A DNA stretch of 64,000 bases. Source: an uncultured Bacteroides sp. GTDB lineage: Bacteria > Bacteroidota > Bacteroidia > Bacteroidales > Bacteroidaceae. Made by a program: the position numbers and the translations under genes. Positions within the stretch are counted from its first letter, which is position 1, and each line of letters opens with the position of its first letter. This document shows, in pieces, positions 9,153 through 19,151 of the stretch. The stretch lies in assembly GCF_959029255.1 (NCBI RefSeq), contig NZ_CAUFUE010000009.1:88843-152842 (forward strand), written 5' to 3'. Under the pieces are notes generated by a model. It ran no database searches and was not told the origin of the DNA. It was given only the letters and a program-made list of their open reading frames with translations.

Positions 9153-10481
9153 TTATTTCACTATAACCATAGGTAAATCCAGAGGACCACTGGCGGCGCT
9201 TCGGGTATCAGCCTTGGTCTTCTTAGGACCCGGGGTGAGCGGGCTATACGTAAGTACGTGACGAATGCGGTTGCGTTGGTCATGGGTAAAGCGGTCACTG
9301 TAGCAGATTTCATAATCCATCAGATTGTACGATTGGAACGTCTCACCTGTTTTGCAGTTCTCCCGCGTGGTGGCTTCTGCCATGCTTACCGTTTTTCCGG
9401 TTTGTTGGGCTTCTTGCAGCATAGCTGTCAGGTTTGCCAGATACGCCATGCGGTTATAAGAAGGAGTGTCTTCGCAGTAGTCGGTATCTATGCACTTGTC
9501 CGTCAGGCTCGCATCGTCATTCTCGTCGAAAGCATGATGCAACCCCAAGTAGTGTCCCAGTTCATGTGCCAGCGTCACATTGACATCAAAAGAATTATAG
9601 CGTCCGTCATTTCCGGTTTCTTCGTATGCATACAGACTGTTGATGGATACGCATTTGGGGTAAGAAAGGTTTTCTTTGGTCAAATAGTTATAGGATGTTG
9701 GCGGTAAGCCTTCCAGGTAATTGCTTCCCGTGACAGAGAGGGGCAGGTGGGAGATACCCAGTATGATGCTGTTCCCTCCGTCTACCGCGGCAAAATTATA
9801 GAGCATGACATTTACATACCGGTTGGGGTCCCAAAGCAAATCTACATTTTTCTTAGCGGACATAAATTCTTCACAATCCAGAGGCATGCCTTCTGATTTC
9901 ACATATTCCACACCAGGAGCGGAAAGTGCATTACCTTTCTCGTCTTTTTCGGCCAATACAAATTCCAGATTCATGTCCACACCAGCACTGCCACCGTTAT
10001 ATAGCGTTTCACCTCTGTAGTATGCATTGACTTTTTCCAGCATTTCGGTCAACCGTGCTTGGGGAATATACTGCTTGGGATCGTTCTGGCTGCTATATAG
10101 CACATGGAATATGACGGGGATTTTGTAATGATATTCCTGTCCGGAAGGCATGGCGTTTTGATGGATGCTGATTGTTACAAGTTTATCCGGAGTCCATATT
10201 TTTACTTCTCCTGAACGTTCTGTCCCTATATTCGCTTCAACGGAAATATTTAGTTTAGCATCGCCGGTTCCTTTACCTTGTGAAACTGTACACCATGCTG
10301 CCATGCTAGTGGCTGTCCATTCGGCTCCTGTCCGTAATTCGATTTCCATATTAGTCTCTTCATAAGAGAGATTATTGAAAGCTGTCTGAGAGACTTCCGT
10401 ACTTGGTGTGGAATTCTTCTCACAGCTTAGGAATAAAATGCAGATTAATAAATAAGGAATACATTTCAGTTTCATAGGCAT
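9153..10481 (-). CDS. Secreted zinc metalloprotease lipoprotein, BACON plus M43 (pappalysin-like) domains
   Basis: The 442-residue product carries a lipoprotein signal ending in LFLSC, a BACON-type domain (about residues 35-110, containing GAEWTATSMAAWCTVSQGKG) and a metzincin catalytic site HELGHYLGLHH. A Met-turn-like NLMDYE follows, as in pappalysin-type M43 enzymes. A second ATG lies two codons in and could be the true start. Lipoprotein anchoring places it at the cell envelope, probably the surface. It is the first gene of a two-gene unit with the M16 peptidase. Confidence 0.9.
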   Translation of the reverse strand: MPMKLKCIPYLLICILFLSCEKNSTPSTEVSQTAFNNLSYEETNMEIELRTGAEWTATSMAAWCTVSQGKGTGDAKLNISVEANIGTERSGEVKIWTPDKLVTISIHQNAMPSGQEYHYKIPVIFHVLYSSQNDPKQYIPQARLTEMLEKVNAYYRGETLYNGGSAGVDMNLEFVLAEKDEKGNALSAPGVEYVKSEGMPLDCEEFMSAKKNVDLLWDPNRYVNVMLYNFAAVDGGNSIILGISHLPLSVTGSNYLEGLPPTSYNYLTKENLSYPKCVSINSLYAYEETGNDGRYNSFDVNVTLAHELGHYLGLHHAFDENDDASLTDKCIDTDYCEDTPSYNRMAYLANLTAMLQEAQQTGKTVSMAEATTRENCKTGETFQSYNLMDYEICYSDRFTHDQRNRIRHVLTYSPLTPGPKKTKADTRSAASGPLDLPMVIVK

Positions 10482-10559
10482 GTTTTTTTAAAGGTAGATA
10501 ATCGTTTGAAAGGAAAACAAAGATGAAAGATTATGTAGCTAATTTTCTTTTTATGAAAA

Positions 10560-10597
10560 TTACCCAAGTATACAATGGAATATGTAAACTTGGGTAA
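10560..10597 (-). terminator. Hairpin downstream of the unit B lipoprotein gene
   Basis: TTACCCAAGT (10560-10569) pairs with ACTTGGGTAA (10588-10597), with a further TAC/GTA pair inside. On the minus strand it is followed by a T-rich stretch (TTTTC). It separates the SusC-SusD-lipoprotein unit from the two peptidase genes. Confidence 0.55.
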
Positions 10598-10654
10598 AAT
10601 TCAATTGGTTGTGATAGGGAAGAAAGTTATAAATTACCCTTCAATATTATCCAT

Positions 10655-12490
10655 TTAATGAGACAGCAATACTCTTTTGTCTTTTTTGTCACAGCAAATT
10701 ACCGGAAGACTAAAGGTTTTGCTGGCTTTAAGTGGTTTTGTCCAAACATTGACTTTACTGTTGCTTGTAAAATCAAACTGATGAGTAGGCATAGCTATTT
10801 TCATTTGCGGCTTATACGGTGCCAAAGTCGGTGTATAATAAGCAAGCAATGACAATCCTCTTTCTGTTTGACCAACAAGGGCTATTGAATTCCAAGAACC
10901 TTCATTCTCTGGTGAGTTTTCAAAATAAAATTCTTCATATTCATTGGTTTGCCCTAATAACGTTTCTTCATTAGTGATACTACCGGTCGAAGCATCAAAC
11001 GGCATGAGATAGATTTTATCGTTTCCTAAATCGGGTAGCTGCTGTGGATAGAAAGTAACAAAACCGCTCTCTTCATCGTATGCCAGCTCGAAAGTATCAT
11101 CATAGCCTTCTATACCTAACAGACCGGATACGTTCAGGTTCTTTTCATCTTTTTGGCTAATACTGAGGAGAGAAGCTGTGGGCTCATTTTCTTCTTCACC
11201 TATCATGGTGCCTTCTATTACCCAATAACCTTCATACCAGTCCATAGGAATAGCTGCACCGGCAGCGTACCAGAAAGTAGTATAGGATACTTCTTGCGGT
11301 TCATCTCCAGCATAAGTTATCACCATGATTGAATGTGTACCTCGGCCGTCACATTTTAACAAAACTTCTCCATCAGAACGAACGGTCTCGGATGGAATCT
11401 GACCGGATAAGATACCGGAAATATACTCATTTTTAGGCTGGCCTTCAACTATTGCCACTTTTGCGCTTTCCACATCCGCACCCAGCTTTACGTCTGCAAT
11501 GGCATAGTGCTTATTGTATATATCGACTTTTTGTCCTTTATAAGACACTGTAGACGAATAGTCCTTGATTGCAACTCCCGATTTTATCGCTAATGCGAAA
11601 GCGCCTGTCGAAGCATAATAAAGTGAAGTAGAACCCCTGAATGTAATCAACATGGATTTAGCAGGGAATGTAATAATGTCATTCTCCAATGTACCGCATA
11701 TACCTTGTGCCTTGACGGCTTCCAATGTAGATCCTCCCTTTATCATATAGCCGGCGTAACTGGTAATGGCTATTTCCCCTTCACCCATATTGAGTCCTGT
11801 ATATTGTGCAGGATATGATATATATACTCCCTTCGGATCTCTGGCGTCAATAGTCAAATAATAATCTTGTGACTTGTCATAAGCGCCTTTACTTGAATAA
11901 GGGAAACTCTTTCCATAAGGGTTCACCAAACGATATATACCGGGCGTTACAGAATTTTCTTGTAACTCCACTTCATAAACAATATTTGGGAGACCATAGC
12001 CAGAGCTAACTACGTCTTCACGATATTGCACATTTCCGATAGTTGTATAAGGTGCAGGAATACCGGCTTTGAATGAATAACTGATACCGGAATAGCCATT
12101 GATTTTTTCTTCATTAGCTATAGATACAGTCAGCGGCTTATATACATCCAATTTAAACTTAGCAGGGTCGAAACCTATTGAGATTTTTGCCACTTTAGAA
12201 TCTGCCGCAAAGGTTGCGGAAGCCGGTACCATAAAAGCATTTTCGGCATCACCAGATGATGAAAGTTCCACTGTCAGTTCCTGTCCGGCTTCCATACGGC
12301 TCAGCTCAATGCTAAATGAATTGGCGTCCGCAGACAAATCCACCTGTGAAGGTAATGTCGTCGGGAAGTAGGCTTGCGTACTTCCCTGTGCTTCTGCAGG
12401 TGTATAATCAACTTCATCGGTACAAGCATTGAAGCCCAACAGGAGGCATAATGCGCAGAGTACACTGAATAGTTTATTTATTGATTTCAT
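10655..12490 (-). CDS. Surface lipoprotein of SusCD unit B, ligand-binding type
   Basis: A 611-residue protein with signal and lipobox (LCLLLGFNAC), then TDEVDYTPAEAQ. An N-terminal beta-rich stretch (about 45-125, SVDLSADANSFSIELSRM-like) resembles Calx-beta or SusE-type modules. The rest is beta-rich, without catalytic motifs that I recognise. It is 27 bp downstream of SusD B and therefore likely a SusE/SusF-position accessory that helps capture the ligand. The ligand itself cannot be read from the sequence. Confidence 0.75.
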   Translation of the reverse strand: MKSINKLFSVLCALCLLLGFNACTDEVDYTPAEAQGSTQAYFPTTLPSQVDLSADANSFSIELSRMEAGQELTVELSSSGDAENAFMVPASATFAADSKVAKISIGFDPAKFKLDVYKPLTVSIANEEKINGYSGISYSFKAGIPAPYTTIGNVQYREDVVSSGYGLPNIVYEVELQENSVTPGIYRLVNPYGKSFPYSSKGAYDKSQDYYLTIDARDPKGVYISYPAQYTGLNMGEGEIAITSYAGYMIKGGSTLEAVKAQGICGTLENDIITFPAKSMLITFRGSTSLYYASTGAFALAIKSGVAIKDYSSTVSYKGQKVDIYNKHYAIADVKLGADVESAKVAIVEGQPKNEYISGILSGQIPSETVRSDGEVLLKCDGRGTHSIMVITYAGDEPQEVSYTTFWYAAGAAIPMDWYEGYWVIEGTMIGEEENEPTASLLSISQKDEKNLNVSGLLGIEGYDDTFELAYDEESGFVTFYPQQLPDLGNDKIYLMPFDASTGSITNEETLLGQTNEYEEFYFENSPENEGSWNSIALVGQTERGLSLLAYYTPTLAPYKPQMKIAMPTHQFDFTSNSKVNVWTKPLKASKTFSLPVICCDKKDKRVLLSH

Positions 12491-12517
12491 AAAAATCTTT
12501 TTTTAATAGTTATTGAA

Positions 12518-14134
12518 TCATTTCTTTATGACTTCGTATTTATCACTCGGATCCGGATTTTCGTATCCTATTAAAGCCTTATTGTTATTCTTTTCAGTCT
12601 GGACAATACTTATATTCATCCAAGCAGGACGACGTGTTGTATTAAAACGAACAGCATCACTGAAGTTGGTACCTGTATAAGCACGTTCTACAGGCATATC
12701 AAGACGTTTAATATCGAAGAATGTCAAACCTTCACCCCATTGTTCCACTCGCTTTTGGAATACAATTTCATCAATCAACTCCTCTCCGGATAGATTTGTG
12801 CTATATTTTTCATCACGATAATTAATCATAAAATCTTGCAACAACTTACGGCCTTCAGCATCACTCAAATGAGCGGCGGCTTCAGCTTCGATGAAATACA
12901 TTTCTTCGACACGCATCAGTGGGTAAGCCGATACAGCGCCTGTAGAAGGTACATCAGGGTTCCCTTCTCCGGGACGGAATTTTACAGATGAATAGGCGGA
13001 AAGGCGGTCACCAAAATAACCAAATTCAGTAGATGTCAGGAATGCTGTGGCTCCATCCAATGCGCTGCCTTCAGGAGCTTTCCAAAGTTTTTTACGGAAA
13101 TCGGTATCGCTGATTCTATTATACATGCGGGCGTCTATCATTAAGTAGGGTTCTTGTGCTGAATATCCGAAAGAAGTTTCGTTAGACATCCAAGATACCC
13201 AATTAAGAATACCAGTCTTTACAGACGCATCTTCAGCCACTAATTGACATCCCCACATCCACCGGGAAATGTCATTGAAACCTTTACTTGTACTCAGGCA
13301 TTGTTCTTCTGTCATCGGAACGATGGAAGCTTCTTTAATGGCTTCACGCGCATATTTCTTTGCATTCGCATAGTCCTCAAGCCACATATAGCAACGTGCC
13401 CTCAATCCTTGAACAACGTCCAGATGTGGCAATACATTGTCCGAAATATTCAGCTTACCAATCAAACGTTCGGCATTGGTCAGGTCTCCCAATATGAATT
13501 CAGCCATCTTTTCCCGTGTGACACGCGGATTATTACGTGCTTCCTGCTCACTCATTTTTTCTGTGACGATGGGTACCGTTAAATTGGTAACATCATTTCC
13601 CGCCTTATTAATTCCGCTTGTCACATCCGTAGGCAAATATTCAAACATCCTTGCCATATCCAAATAGAAGTGTGCACGATAGGCATAAGCGGCTCCCATA
13701 TATCCTTGCTGAATCTCAGAAGCGGTTTCTTCATCAAAAGAAGCTAATAATTTATTAGCGGTCAGTACCGAATTCCAATAGTAATTCCAAATGAATTGCG
13801 GATAAGAGTTTGATTCAGCCTGGCTTACGTTCTCTTCCCACGGTGAATACCAGTCATAACCAGAGCTGACAATAGGCATATCACCTGTCATTACATCACG
13901 AATATGCATGACAGAACCGTATCCCCAGTCAAAATGCCAATCCTTACTAACGATAGCTACCTGATTCATACTGGCAGGCATCGCCCAAAGCATGGCTTCC
14001 GCTGCCATATCTGAAGAAGTCACTTGATCCTCTGTAGCCATACTAGTTGGGATTACTTCATCAATACATCCCGACATCAAGACCGAAGAAGCAAGAAAAG
14101 TACCCAATACTATTTTTGATATATTTGTTTTCAT
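12518..14134 (-). CDS. SusD/RagB-family lipoprotein of silent unit B
   Basis: 538 residues with a lipoprotein signal (SSVLMSGC), then IDEVIPTSMATEDQV. Characteristic SusD segments include GAAYAYRAHFYLDMARMFEY, YPLMRVEEMYFIEAEAAAHL and the C-terminal EQWGEGLTFFDIKRLDMP. It is positioned 20 bp after SusC B. Expression is expected only when unit B is connected to the promoter by inversion. Confidence 0.93.
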   Translation of the reverse strand: MKTNISKIVLGTFLASSVLMSGCIDEVIPTSMATEDQVTSSDMAAEAMLWAMPASMNQVAIVSKDWHFDWGYGSVMHIRDVMTGDMPIVSSGYDWYSPWEENVSQAESNSYPQFIWNYYWNSVLTANKLLASFDEETASEIQQGYMGAAYAYRAHFYLDMARMFEYLPTDVTSGINKAGNDVTNLTVPIVTEKMSEQEARNNPRVTREKMAEFILGDLTNAERLIGKLNISDNVLPHLDVVQGLRARCYMWLEDYANAKKYAREAIKEASIVPMTEEQCLSTSKGFNDISRWMWGCQLVAEDASVKTGILNWVSWMSNETSFGYSAQEPYLMIDARMYNRISDTDFRKKLWKAPEGSALDGATAFLTSTEFGYFGDRLSAYSSVKFRPGEGNPDVPSTGAVSAYPLMRVEEMYFIEAEAAAHLSDAEGRKLLQDFMINYRDEKYSTNLSGEELIDEIVFQKRVEQWGEGLTFFDIKRLDMPVERAYTGTNFSDAVRFNTTRRPAWMNISIVQTEKNNNKALIGYENPDPSDKYEVIKK

Positions 14135-14154
14135 ATAATTCAGTTAAATTGTTA

Positions 14155-17100
14155 TCAGAATGTTAAAGTTATACCGCCGGATATTGTACGCATAGGAGCA
14201 TAGTAGGAATTGGTGATAGTCCCTGAAATGCTCTGGCGCGGATCAAGCCCCTGACGTTTAGACCACATCCAAATATTGTCAGCAACTAAATATACGCGTA
14301 CCTTTTCGATATTGGCGCGTCTGGTGAGACTGGCAGGTAATGTATATCCAAAGTTGATATTCTGCAAACTTAAGTAAGATGCATCTGTCAAGAAACGATC
14401 TGAAGATGCGGCCGTATAGTTGTCTCCATACTGTAAGCGGGGAATATTCGTATGATTTTCAGGTGTCCAGGCATTCAGCATATCTGCATGGAAGTTGGTG
14501 CCTTTTGAATTTTTAGTAGGTGAAGCCATCAGCCCCGCATAGTCACTGTCATATACTTGTCCCCCAATCTGGTAAATAAAATCAACGGACAAATCAAAGC
14601 CTTTATATGTGAAACTTGTATTGAAACCACCGTAAGCGTCGGGCAGCGCTGTTCCGCACAGATAATAATCAGCTGCGCTATAAGAAGTGGTTGCTTCGCG
14701 ACCTATCACGTTGCCATCAGCATCCGTTACGTTCTTGTAATACATAGCCTCACCGGTTTCTTGATTCACACCCGCAAATTTCTTAAGACGATAAGTATAC
14801 AAAGGTTCACCTTGTCCATAATAATAGTTTCCACTGCTATATCCCGGTACTCCATCTACTACCATTGTACGTCGTTCTTCAGGTAAGTTGGTAATTTTAT
14901 TTTTATAGTGAGTCAAGTTTAAGCCTAAATCCCATGTGAAATCATTTGTCTGGATAGGCGTACCCTTTAGTTCGATTTCTATACCTTGATTACGCATATC
15001 ACCTATATTAGCATAATATGACGTATAGCCGTATGAAGGAGGTAATGGGAATGCAAACAACATATCGGTCGTCTTACGATAAAAATAATCTACAGTACCG
15101 GATAAGCGTTGATTTAAAACCTCGAAATCAAAACCTGCATTGAAGTTTCCATTTGTTTCCCAAGTAATATTCTTATTACCTTTTATAGCAGGTACAGCAG
15201 CCGGATGACCATCTGAGTTGGTTATGTCATACGTGTTTACGTACCGGAAGTTACCGATATTATCATTACCTTGAGAACCGTAAGAAGCTTTAACCTTCAG
15301 CATGTCAATCCAATCTACATTAAAGAAATCTTCTTTTGAAATAATCCATGCGGCACCTGCCGACCAGAAGTTACCCCAACGGTGATCCGGGTGGAAACGT
15401 GAAGAAGCGTCACGGCGATAAGAACCGGACAAGAAATATTTTTCATCATAGTCATACTGTATACGTCCGAAATAACCTTCTGTGTTATAGTCTGTAGTAT
15501 AAGAATTACTACCGTTCTCAGTAATGGCACCGGCTATTTCAGTATTTGTCGGAATAAAAGAGTTACTCTTGCTGGCATACAAATAGTAGTACTTGTAACG
15601 ATAAGATTCATGTCCTATCATAGCTTCAACATTATGACTGCCAAAACTCTTCTTGTAATTCAACAATTGTTGGTGATTGTAGAAGAAATCCCTAGTATGA
15701 AATTTATGAGCAATGCCGTTTGAAGATGCATACTGTCCATAAAATGGATTTGTATATTGGCTAGTTCGTGTTTCTGCCACCGTAACACCGCTGGTCCAAG
15801 TGAATTTGAAATCTTTCAAGAAACGTATATCCGCAAATCCCGTTGCAGTCATTACATTTCCTTCCGCATTGTTTGTATCTAAAATATTAGCAGAGTAAGG
15901 GTTACCGCCGCTTAGGAATGGACGACTAAGACCTGCATTGTCTTTACTACCATAGTCATATCGAGTATTTCCATATTTATCTTGCATGATATTGCCTTCT
16001 CCATCGCGAATATACAATGGATAAATAGGTGCTATCTGGGTAGCAAAAGCAAAAATATTACCAGATGAATTAGAAGCTCCGTCTTCACCTAAAGAATTTG
16101 CGTCAAAGTGGGTGTATGACATGTTCGCTCCTATTTTCAACCATTCTTTCATTTGGTAATCAGCTTTCAAGCGAGCAGTCAAACGCTCAAAATCAGAATT
16201 GGCAGTGATACCGTCGTTCTTCAAATAACCGACAGAAGCATAAAAAGAGGATTTGTCTGTTCCTGCAGAAACACTTACATTATATTCTTGACGTAAGGAG
16301 TTCCGGTAAGCCTCGTCCAACCAGTTGTCCGGTCTCAACGTATACTGGTTCCCTCCATAACTGACCACGTTTCCCAAAGTTGCATTAGGATTTAATTTCC
16401 CGTTTCTACCAATCAGGTATTGTCCTTCCGGAACTGAATAAACGTTGTATGCCAACCCATAGTCTCCACCGGCAGTCAATTGGCTATTGGCTTGCTTGTA
16501 TACACTTTCAAAAGTCGGATAAATAAGGTTGCCTTTTTGGTCGGTTGCTGATTGAAAATAATTCTTCAAAGCACCATAATACATTTCATAATATTGCGCA
16601 GGGCTGGATATTGTATTATAATCTTGCGCGTTGCGGGAGTTGCCACCCCATTTAGCGTCCACTGTCACTCTGGCTTGTCCGGCATTACCTTTTTTGGTAG
16701 TGATGATAATCACGCCATTGGCACCACGGGCACCATAAAGTGCATTGGAAGCGGCATCTTTCAACACCGTCATTGATTCAATATCCTGAGAACTGATATT
16801 GTTCAAATCTCCATCATATGGAGCACCATCCAAAATAACCAGAGGAGCGTTACCGGCAGTAATAGAGCCAATACCGCGAACACGAATAGTAGGACTTGTA
16901 GCACCTGGCTGTCCGGAAGCAGTATTCAACTGTACACCGGCAACTTTACCACTCAGGGCATTAGCCACATTGGAACTTTGGATTTTTTCGATTTGCTCAG
17001 CGTTCACTACCGTCGCAGAACCTGTAAATGCTGATTTTTTGGCAGTACCGTATGCTACCACCATTACTTCATCAAGCATCTCACTATTAGGTTTCAATAC

Positions 17101-17178
17101 GATTTTTAGTGTAGGCTTGATTGCCACTTCCTGCGTTTGCATACCAATATAGGATACTTGCAAAGTCTTCGCAGAACT
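14155..17178 (-). CDS. SusC/RagA TonB-dependent transporter, silent 5'-truncated copy (unit B)
   Basis: The frame begins at the shared recombination site (codons for SSAKTL) and has no signal peptide or promoter. It continues QVSYIGMQTQEVAIKP, LDEVMVVAYGTAKKSAFTG, a plug (TIRVRGIGSITAGNAPLVIL; QDIESMTVLKDAASNALYGA) and a beta-barrel ending in ISGGITLTF. Some 1,000 residues are encoded downstream of the site, so a switched protein would be about 1,075 residues, normal for SusC. Unit B also includes a SusD and a lipoprotein and is followed by two peptidases, making it the most elaborate silent unit here. Confidence 0.9.
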   Translation of the reverse strand, partial: SSAKTLQVSYIGMQTQEVAIKPTLKIVLKPNSEMLDEVMVVAYGTAKKSAFTGSATVVNAEQIEKIQSSNVANALSGKVAGVQLNTASGQPGATSPTIRVRGIGSITAGNAPLVILDGAPYDGDLNNISSQDIESMTVLKDAASNALYGARGANGVIIITTKKGNAGQARVTVDAKWGGNSRNAQDYNTISSPAQYYEMYYGALKNYFQSATDQKGNLIYPTFESVYKQANSQLTAGGDYGLAYNVYSVPEGQYLIGRNGKLNPNATLGNVVSYGGNQYTLRPDNWLDEAYRNSLRQEYNVSVSAGTDKSSFYASVGYLKNDGITANSDFERLTARLKADYQMKEWLKIGANMSYTHFDANSLGEDGASNSSGNIFAFATQIAPIYPLYIRDGEGNIMQDKYGNTRYDYGSKDNAGLSRPFLSGGNPYSANILDTNNAEGNVMTATGFADIRFLKDFKFTWTSGVTVAETRTSQYTNPFYGQYASSNGIAHKFHTRDFFYNHQQLLNYKKSFGSHNVEAMIGHESYRYKYYYLYASKSNSFIPTNTEIAGAITENGSNSYTTDYNTEGYFGRIQYDYDEKYFLSGSYRRDASSRFHPDHRWGNFWSAGAAWIISKEDFFNVDWIDMLKVKASYGSQGNDNIGNFRYVNTYDITNSDGHPAAVPAIKGNKNITWETNGNFNAGFDFEVLNQRLSGTVDYFYRKTTDMLFAFPLPPSYGYTSYYANIGDMRNQGIEIELKGTPIQTNDFTWDLGLNLTHYKNKITNLPEERRTMVVDGVPGYSSGNYYYGQGEPLYTYRLKKFAGVNQETGEAMYYKNVTDADGNVIGREATTSYSAADYYLCGTALPDAYGGFNTSFTYKGFDLSVDFIYQIGGQVYDSDYAGLMASPTKNSKGTNFHADMLNAWTPENHTNIPRLQYGDNYTAASSDRFLTDASYLSLQNINFGYTLPASLTRRANIEKVRVYLVADNIWMWSKRQGLDPRQSISGTITNSYYAPMRTISGGITLTF
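17160..17178 (-). repeat. SusC shufflon recombination site B
   Basis: Minus strand AGTTCTGCGAAGACTTTGC, identical to sites A and the expressed copy. Here the flanks are symmetrical: CTTGCA on the left and TGCAAG on the right enclose a 15-bp spacer, the layout expected for binding of two tyrosine-recombinase monomers. Inversion with 24224-24242 would flip 7,083 bp. Confidence 0.85.
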
Positions 17179-17631
17179 GCAAGACCTATAAAAGATAGAT
17201 AACCAGATAGTTATAAAACCGGAAATATATTTTATTTTTAGTGAGATAGTTGCTGGAAGTCATTACTGAATAGATTAGAATATTTTTGCTCTACTTTTAA
17301 GCTACCATTAAATAGAGTATGACACAGAAATACAGATAGTTGTATAGAGCTACATTGTAAAATCCACTCTCAAAATTATACCTACAGTCTGTTTTATCCT
17401 GTTTCCGTCAATTAAATTTATCATTTTAAACAGGATAAATAAAAAATAGAAGGATTAAATAAACATAGATAATCATATTTATTTTTTCATTTGTGTGTAT
17501 TTATATTTTAATAATCCGGAGAAGTTTTATCCAATAATTTTAGTACAGTTAAAAGGCTATTAAAAAGAAAAGAGACCACATTTTAGAAAAACGCAGTCTC
17601 TTACACCCTTTTATATTTAGGGGTTAATATC
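17179..17631. other. Intergenic region upstream of silent SusC B, no gene seen
   Basis: AT-rich DNA without a supported gene or promoter for SusC B. The only structure I can support is the terminator of unit C (17570-17602). Confidence 0.5.
17570..17602 (-). terminator. Putative terminator of silent unit C
   Basis: AAGAGAC (17570-17576) pairs with GTCTCTT (17596-17602); on the minus strand the stem is followed by TTTTCTTTTT. It lies 30 bp after the SusD C stop codon. Confidence 0.6.
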
Positions 17632-19134
17632 TTAATCCGCTAGATTAGGATTATTAGTAATCTCTCTTTCCGGAATGTTAAATGTCAAACGTTTGTCATC
17701 ATAACTATAAGTTCTGCCCGGGAGCATTGCATCTTCATCACAGCGAGTGATGGACTTTTGGAAACGTTTCATTGTCATTAAGCCACGGCCTTCACCCCAC
17801 ATTTCAAGACGCCAATTATAGTAAATCATATCCAACAATTCACTCTGATCCATTGAAGTAACTTCTTCAGCAGTAGTTTCATCACGTTCGTCCAGTAAAG
17901 CTTTCAAAGAAGTTCTAGCAGCAGGTAACTGATTGTCACGTGCATTAGCTTCTGCATTTATAAGATACATTTCAGCAACGCGCATATAAACTTCATCGTT
18001 ATACCATTCACGATTCCCCATACTACGCTTGGAATCATAAAACTTCCACCAATTAGTTAATTCATACTGTTCACCTTTTGAACTATATTCAGTAAACCAT
18101 TTCTTACGGACGTCAGAGGCTGGTATCGAATTGTACAATGCTGTATCCACTAATTTTTCTCCACCTGCATAAGCATAACTATAGGTAAATAAATCCATGT
18201 GCCCCCAGAAAGTAGGGAGTGCTGGAGAGTTGCTTGTTGTCAAGTCAATCCCCCACATCCATCCGGAAATACCGATTGAAGCAAACCCTGATTTTATGAT
18301 TTCTGTTTTGTCCATTAAGGTAAATTCTTGAGAATCAATAACCTCTTGGGATAATTTAGCTGCATTCTTGTAATCTCCCATAGTTAAATAAACGTATGCC
18401 AGCATACCTTTCGCTACATTTTGGTTGATTTGATCTTTCGCACCGGAAGGACGTTCAAACCCCTCTAATAAAGGAATCGCGTCTGTCAAGTCTTTTACAA
18501 TCAATGTATATACATCTTCCACTGATGATTTCTTTACAGCTTCCGAAGTCAGTTGGGTACGATAAATAGGTATTGCCAAAGCTGTTTTATTCTCAGTATA
18601 TGGTCTTGCATACAGATTTACTAAATTAAAATAAGAATGTGCTCTTAAAGCTTTAGCTTGACCGTAGTATATTTTACTTTCCTCACCTTCCGGTATGATA
18701 TCATCACCTCCGGCAGCATCCAATATTTCATTAGTTGCTTTAATTAGTTTATAATAATATCTCCAGAATTGATAAGAATATGAGGTCGCTGTGGTTGTTG
18801 TACATGTCAGTGAACCTGCACTCTCAAACCAACCATAACCCTGTTGCATGATAACCATGTCACCGCTCATCAAATCGGTAGCGATATCTACAGATTTCTG
18901 ACCAAAGTCATCATGCCCTCCGGTACCACCGGAATTCATGGCAAAAGTTGTTGAATAAGTACCTAAGGCTTGTCCCATTAGGATGTTTGGATTCCATTTT
19001 GCTACTTCCTGTAAATCTCCTGAAGTAATGTAATCCGACGGTTTCTTTTCTAGGAAAGAATCGCCACAACTACTCAGCAGGAGCGTTAAACCTAATGCCG
19101 TAACCGGAATATAATTTTTTATATTGAATTTCAT
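17632..19134 (-). CDS. SusD/RagB-family lipoprotein of silent unit C
   Basis: 500 residues with a lipoprotein signal (GLTLLLSSC) followed by GDSFLEKKPSDYITSGDL, the common SusD beginning. Internal segments YYGQAKALRAHSYFNLVNLY, VYMRVAEMYLINAEANAR and the C-terminal RLEMWGEGRGLMTMKRF are typical. It lies 17 bp after SusC C and is followed by a terminator, so unit C is only a SusCD pair. Its probable role is surface capture of the ligand for SusC C. Confidence 0.93.
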   Translation of the reverse strand: MKFNIKNYIPVTALGLTLLLSSCGDSFLEKKPSDYITSGDLQEVAKWNPNILMGQALGTYSTTFAMNSGGTGGHDDFGQKSVDIATDLMSGDMVIMQQGYGWFESAGSLTCTTTTATSYSYQFWRYYYKLIKATNEILDAAGGDDIIPEGEESKIYYGQAKALRAHSYFNLVNLYARPYTENKTALAIPIYRTQLTSEAVKKSSVEDVYTLIVKDLTDAIPLLEGFERPSGAKDQINQNVAKGMLAYVYLTMGDYKNAAKLSQEVIDSQEFTLMDKTEIIKSGFASIGISGWMWGIDLTTSNSPALPTFWGHMDLFTYSYAYAGGEKLVDTALYNSIPASDVRKKWFTEYSSKGEQYELTNWWKFYDSKRSMGNREWYNDEVYMRVAEMYLINAEANARDNQLPAARTSLKALLDERDETTAEEVTSMDQSELLDMIYYNWRLEMWGEGRGLMTMKRFQKSITRCDEDAMLPGRTYSYDDKRLTFNIPEREITNNPNLAD

Positions 19135-19151
19135 AATTCTTGTTTTTATTG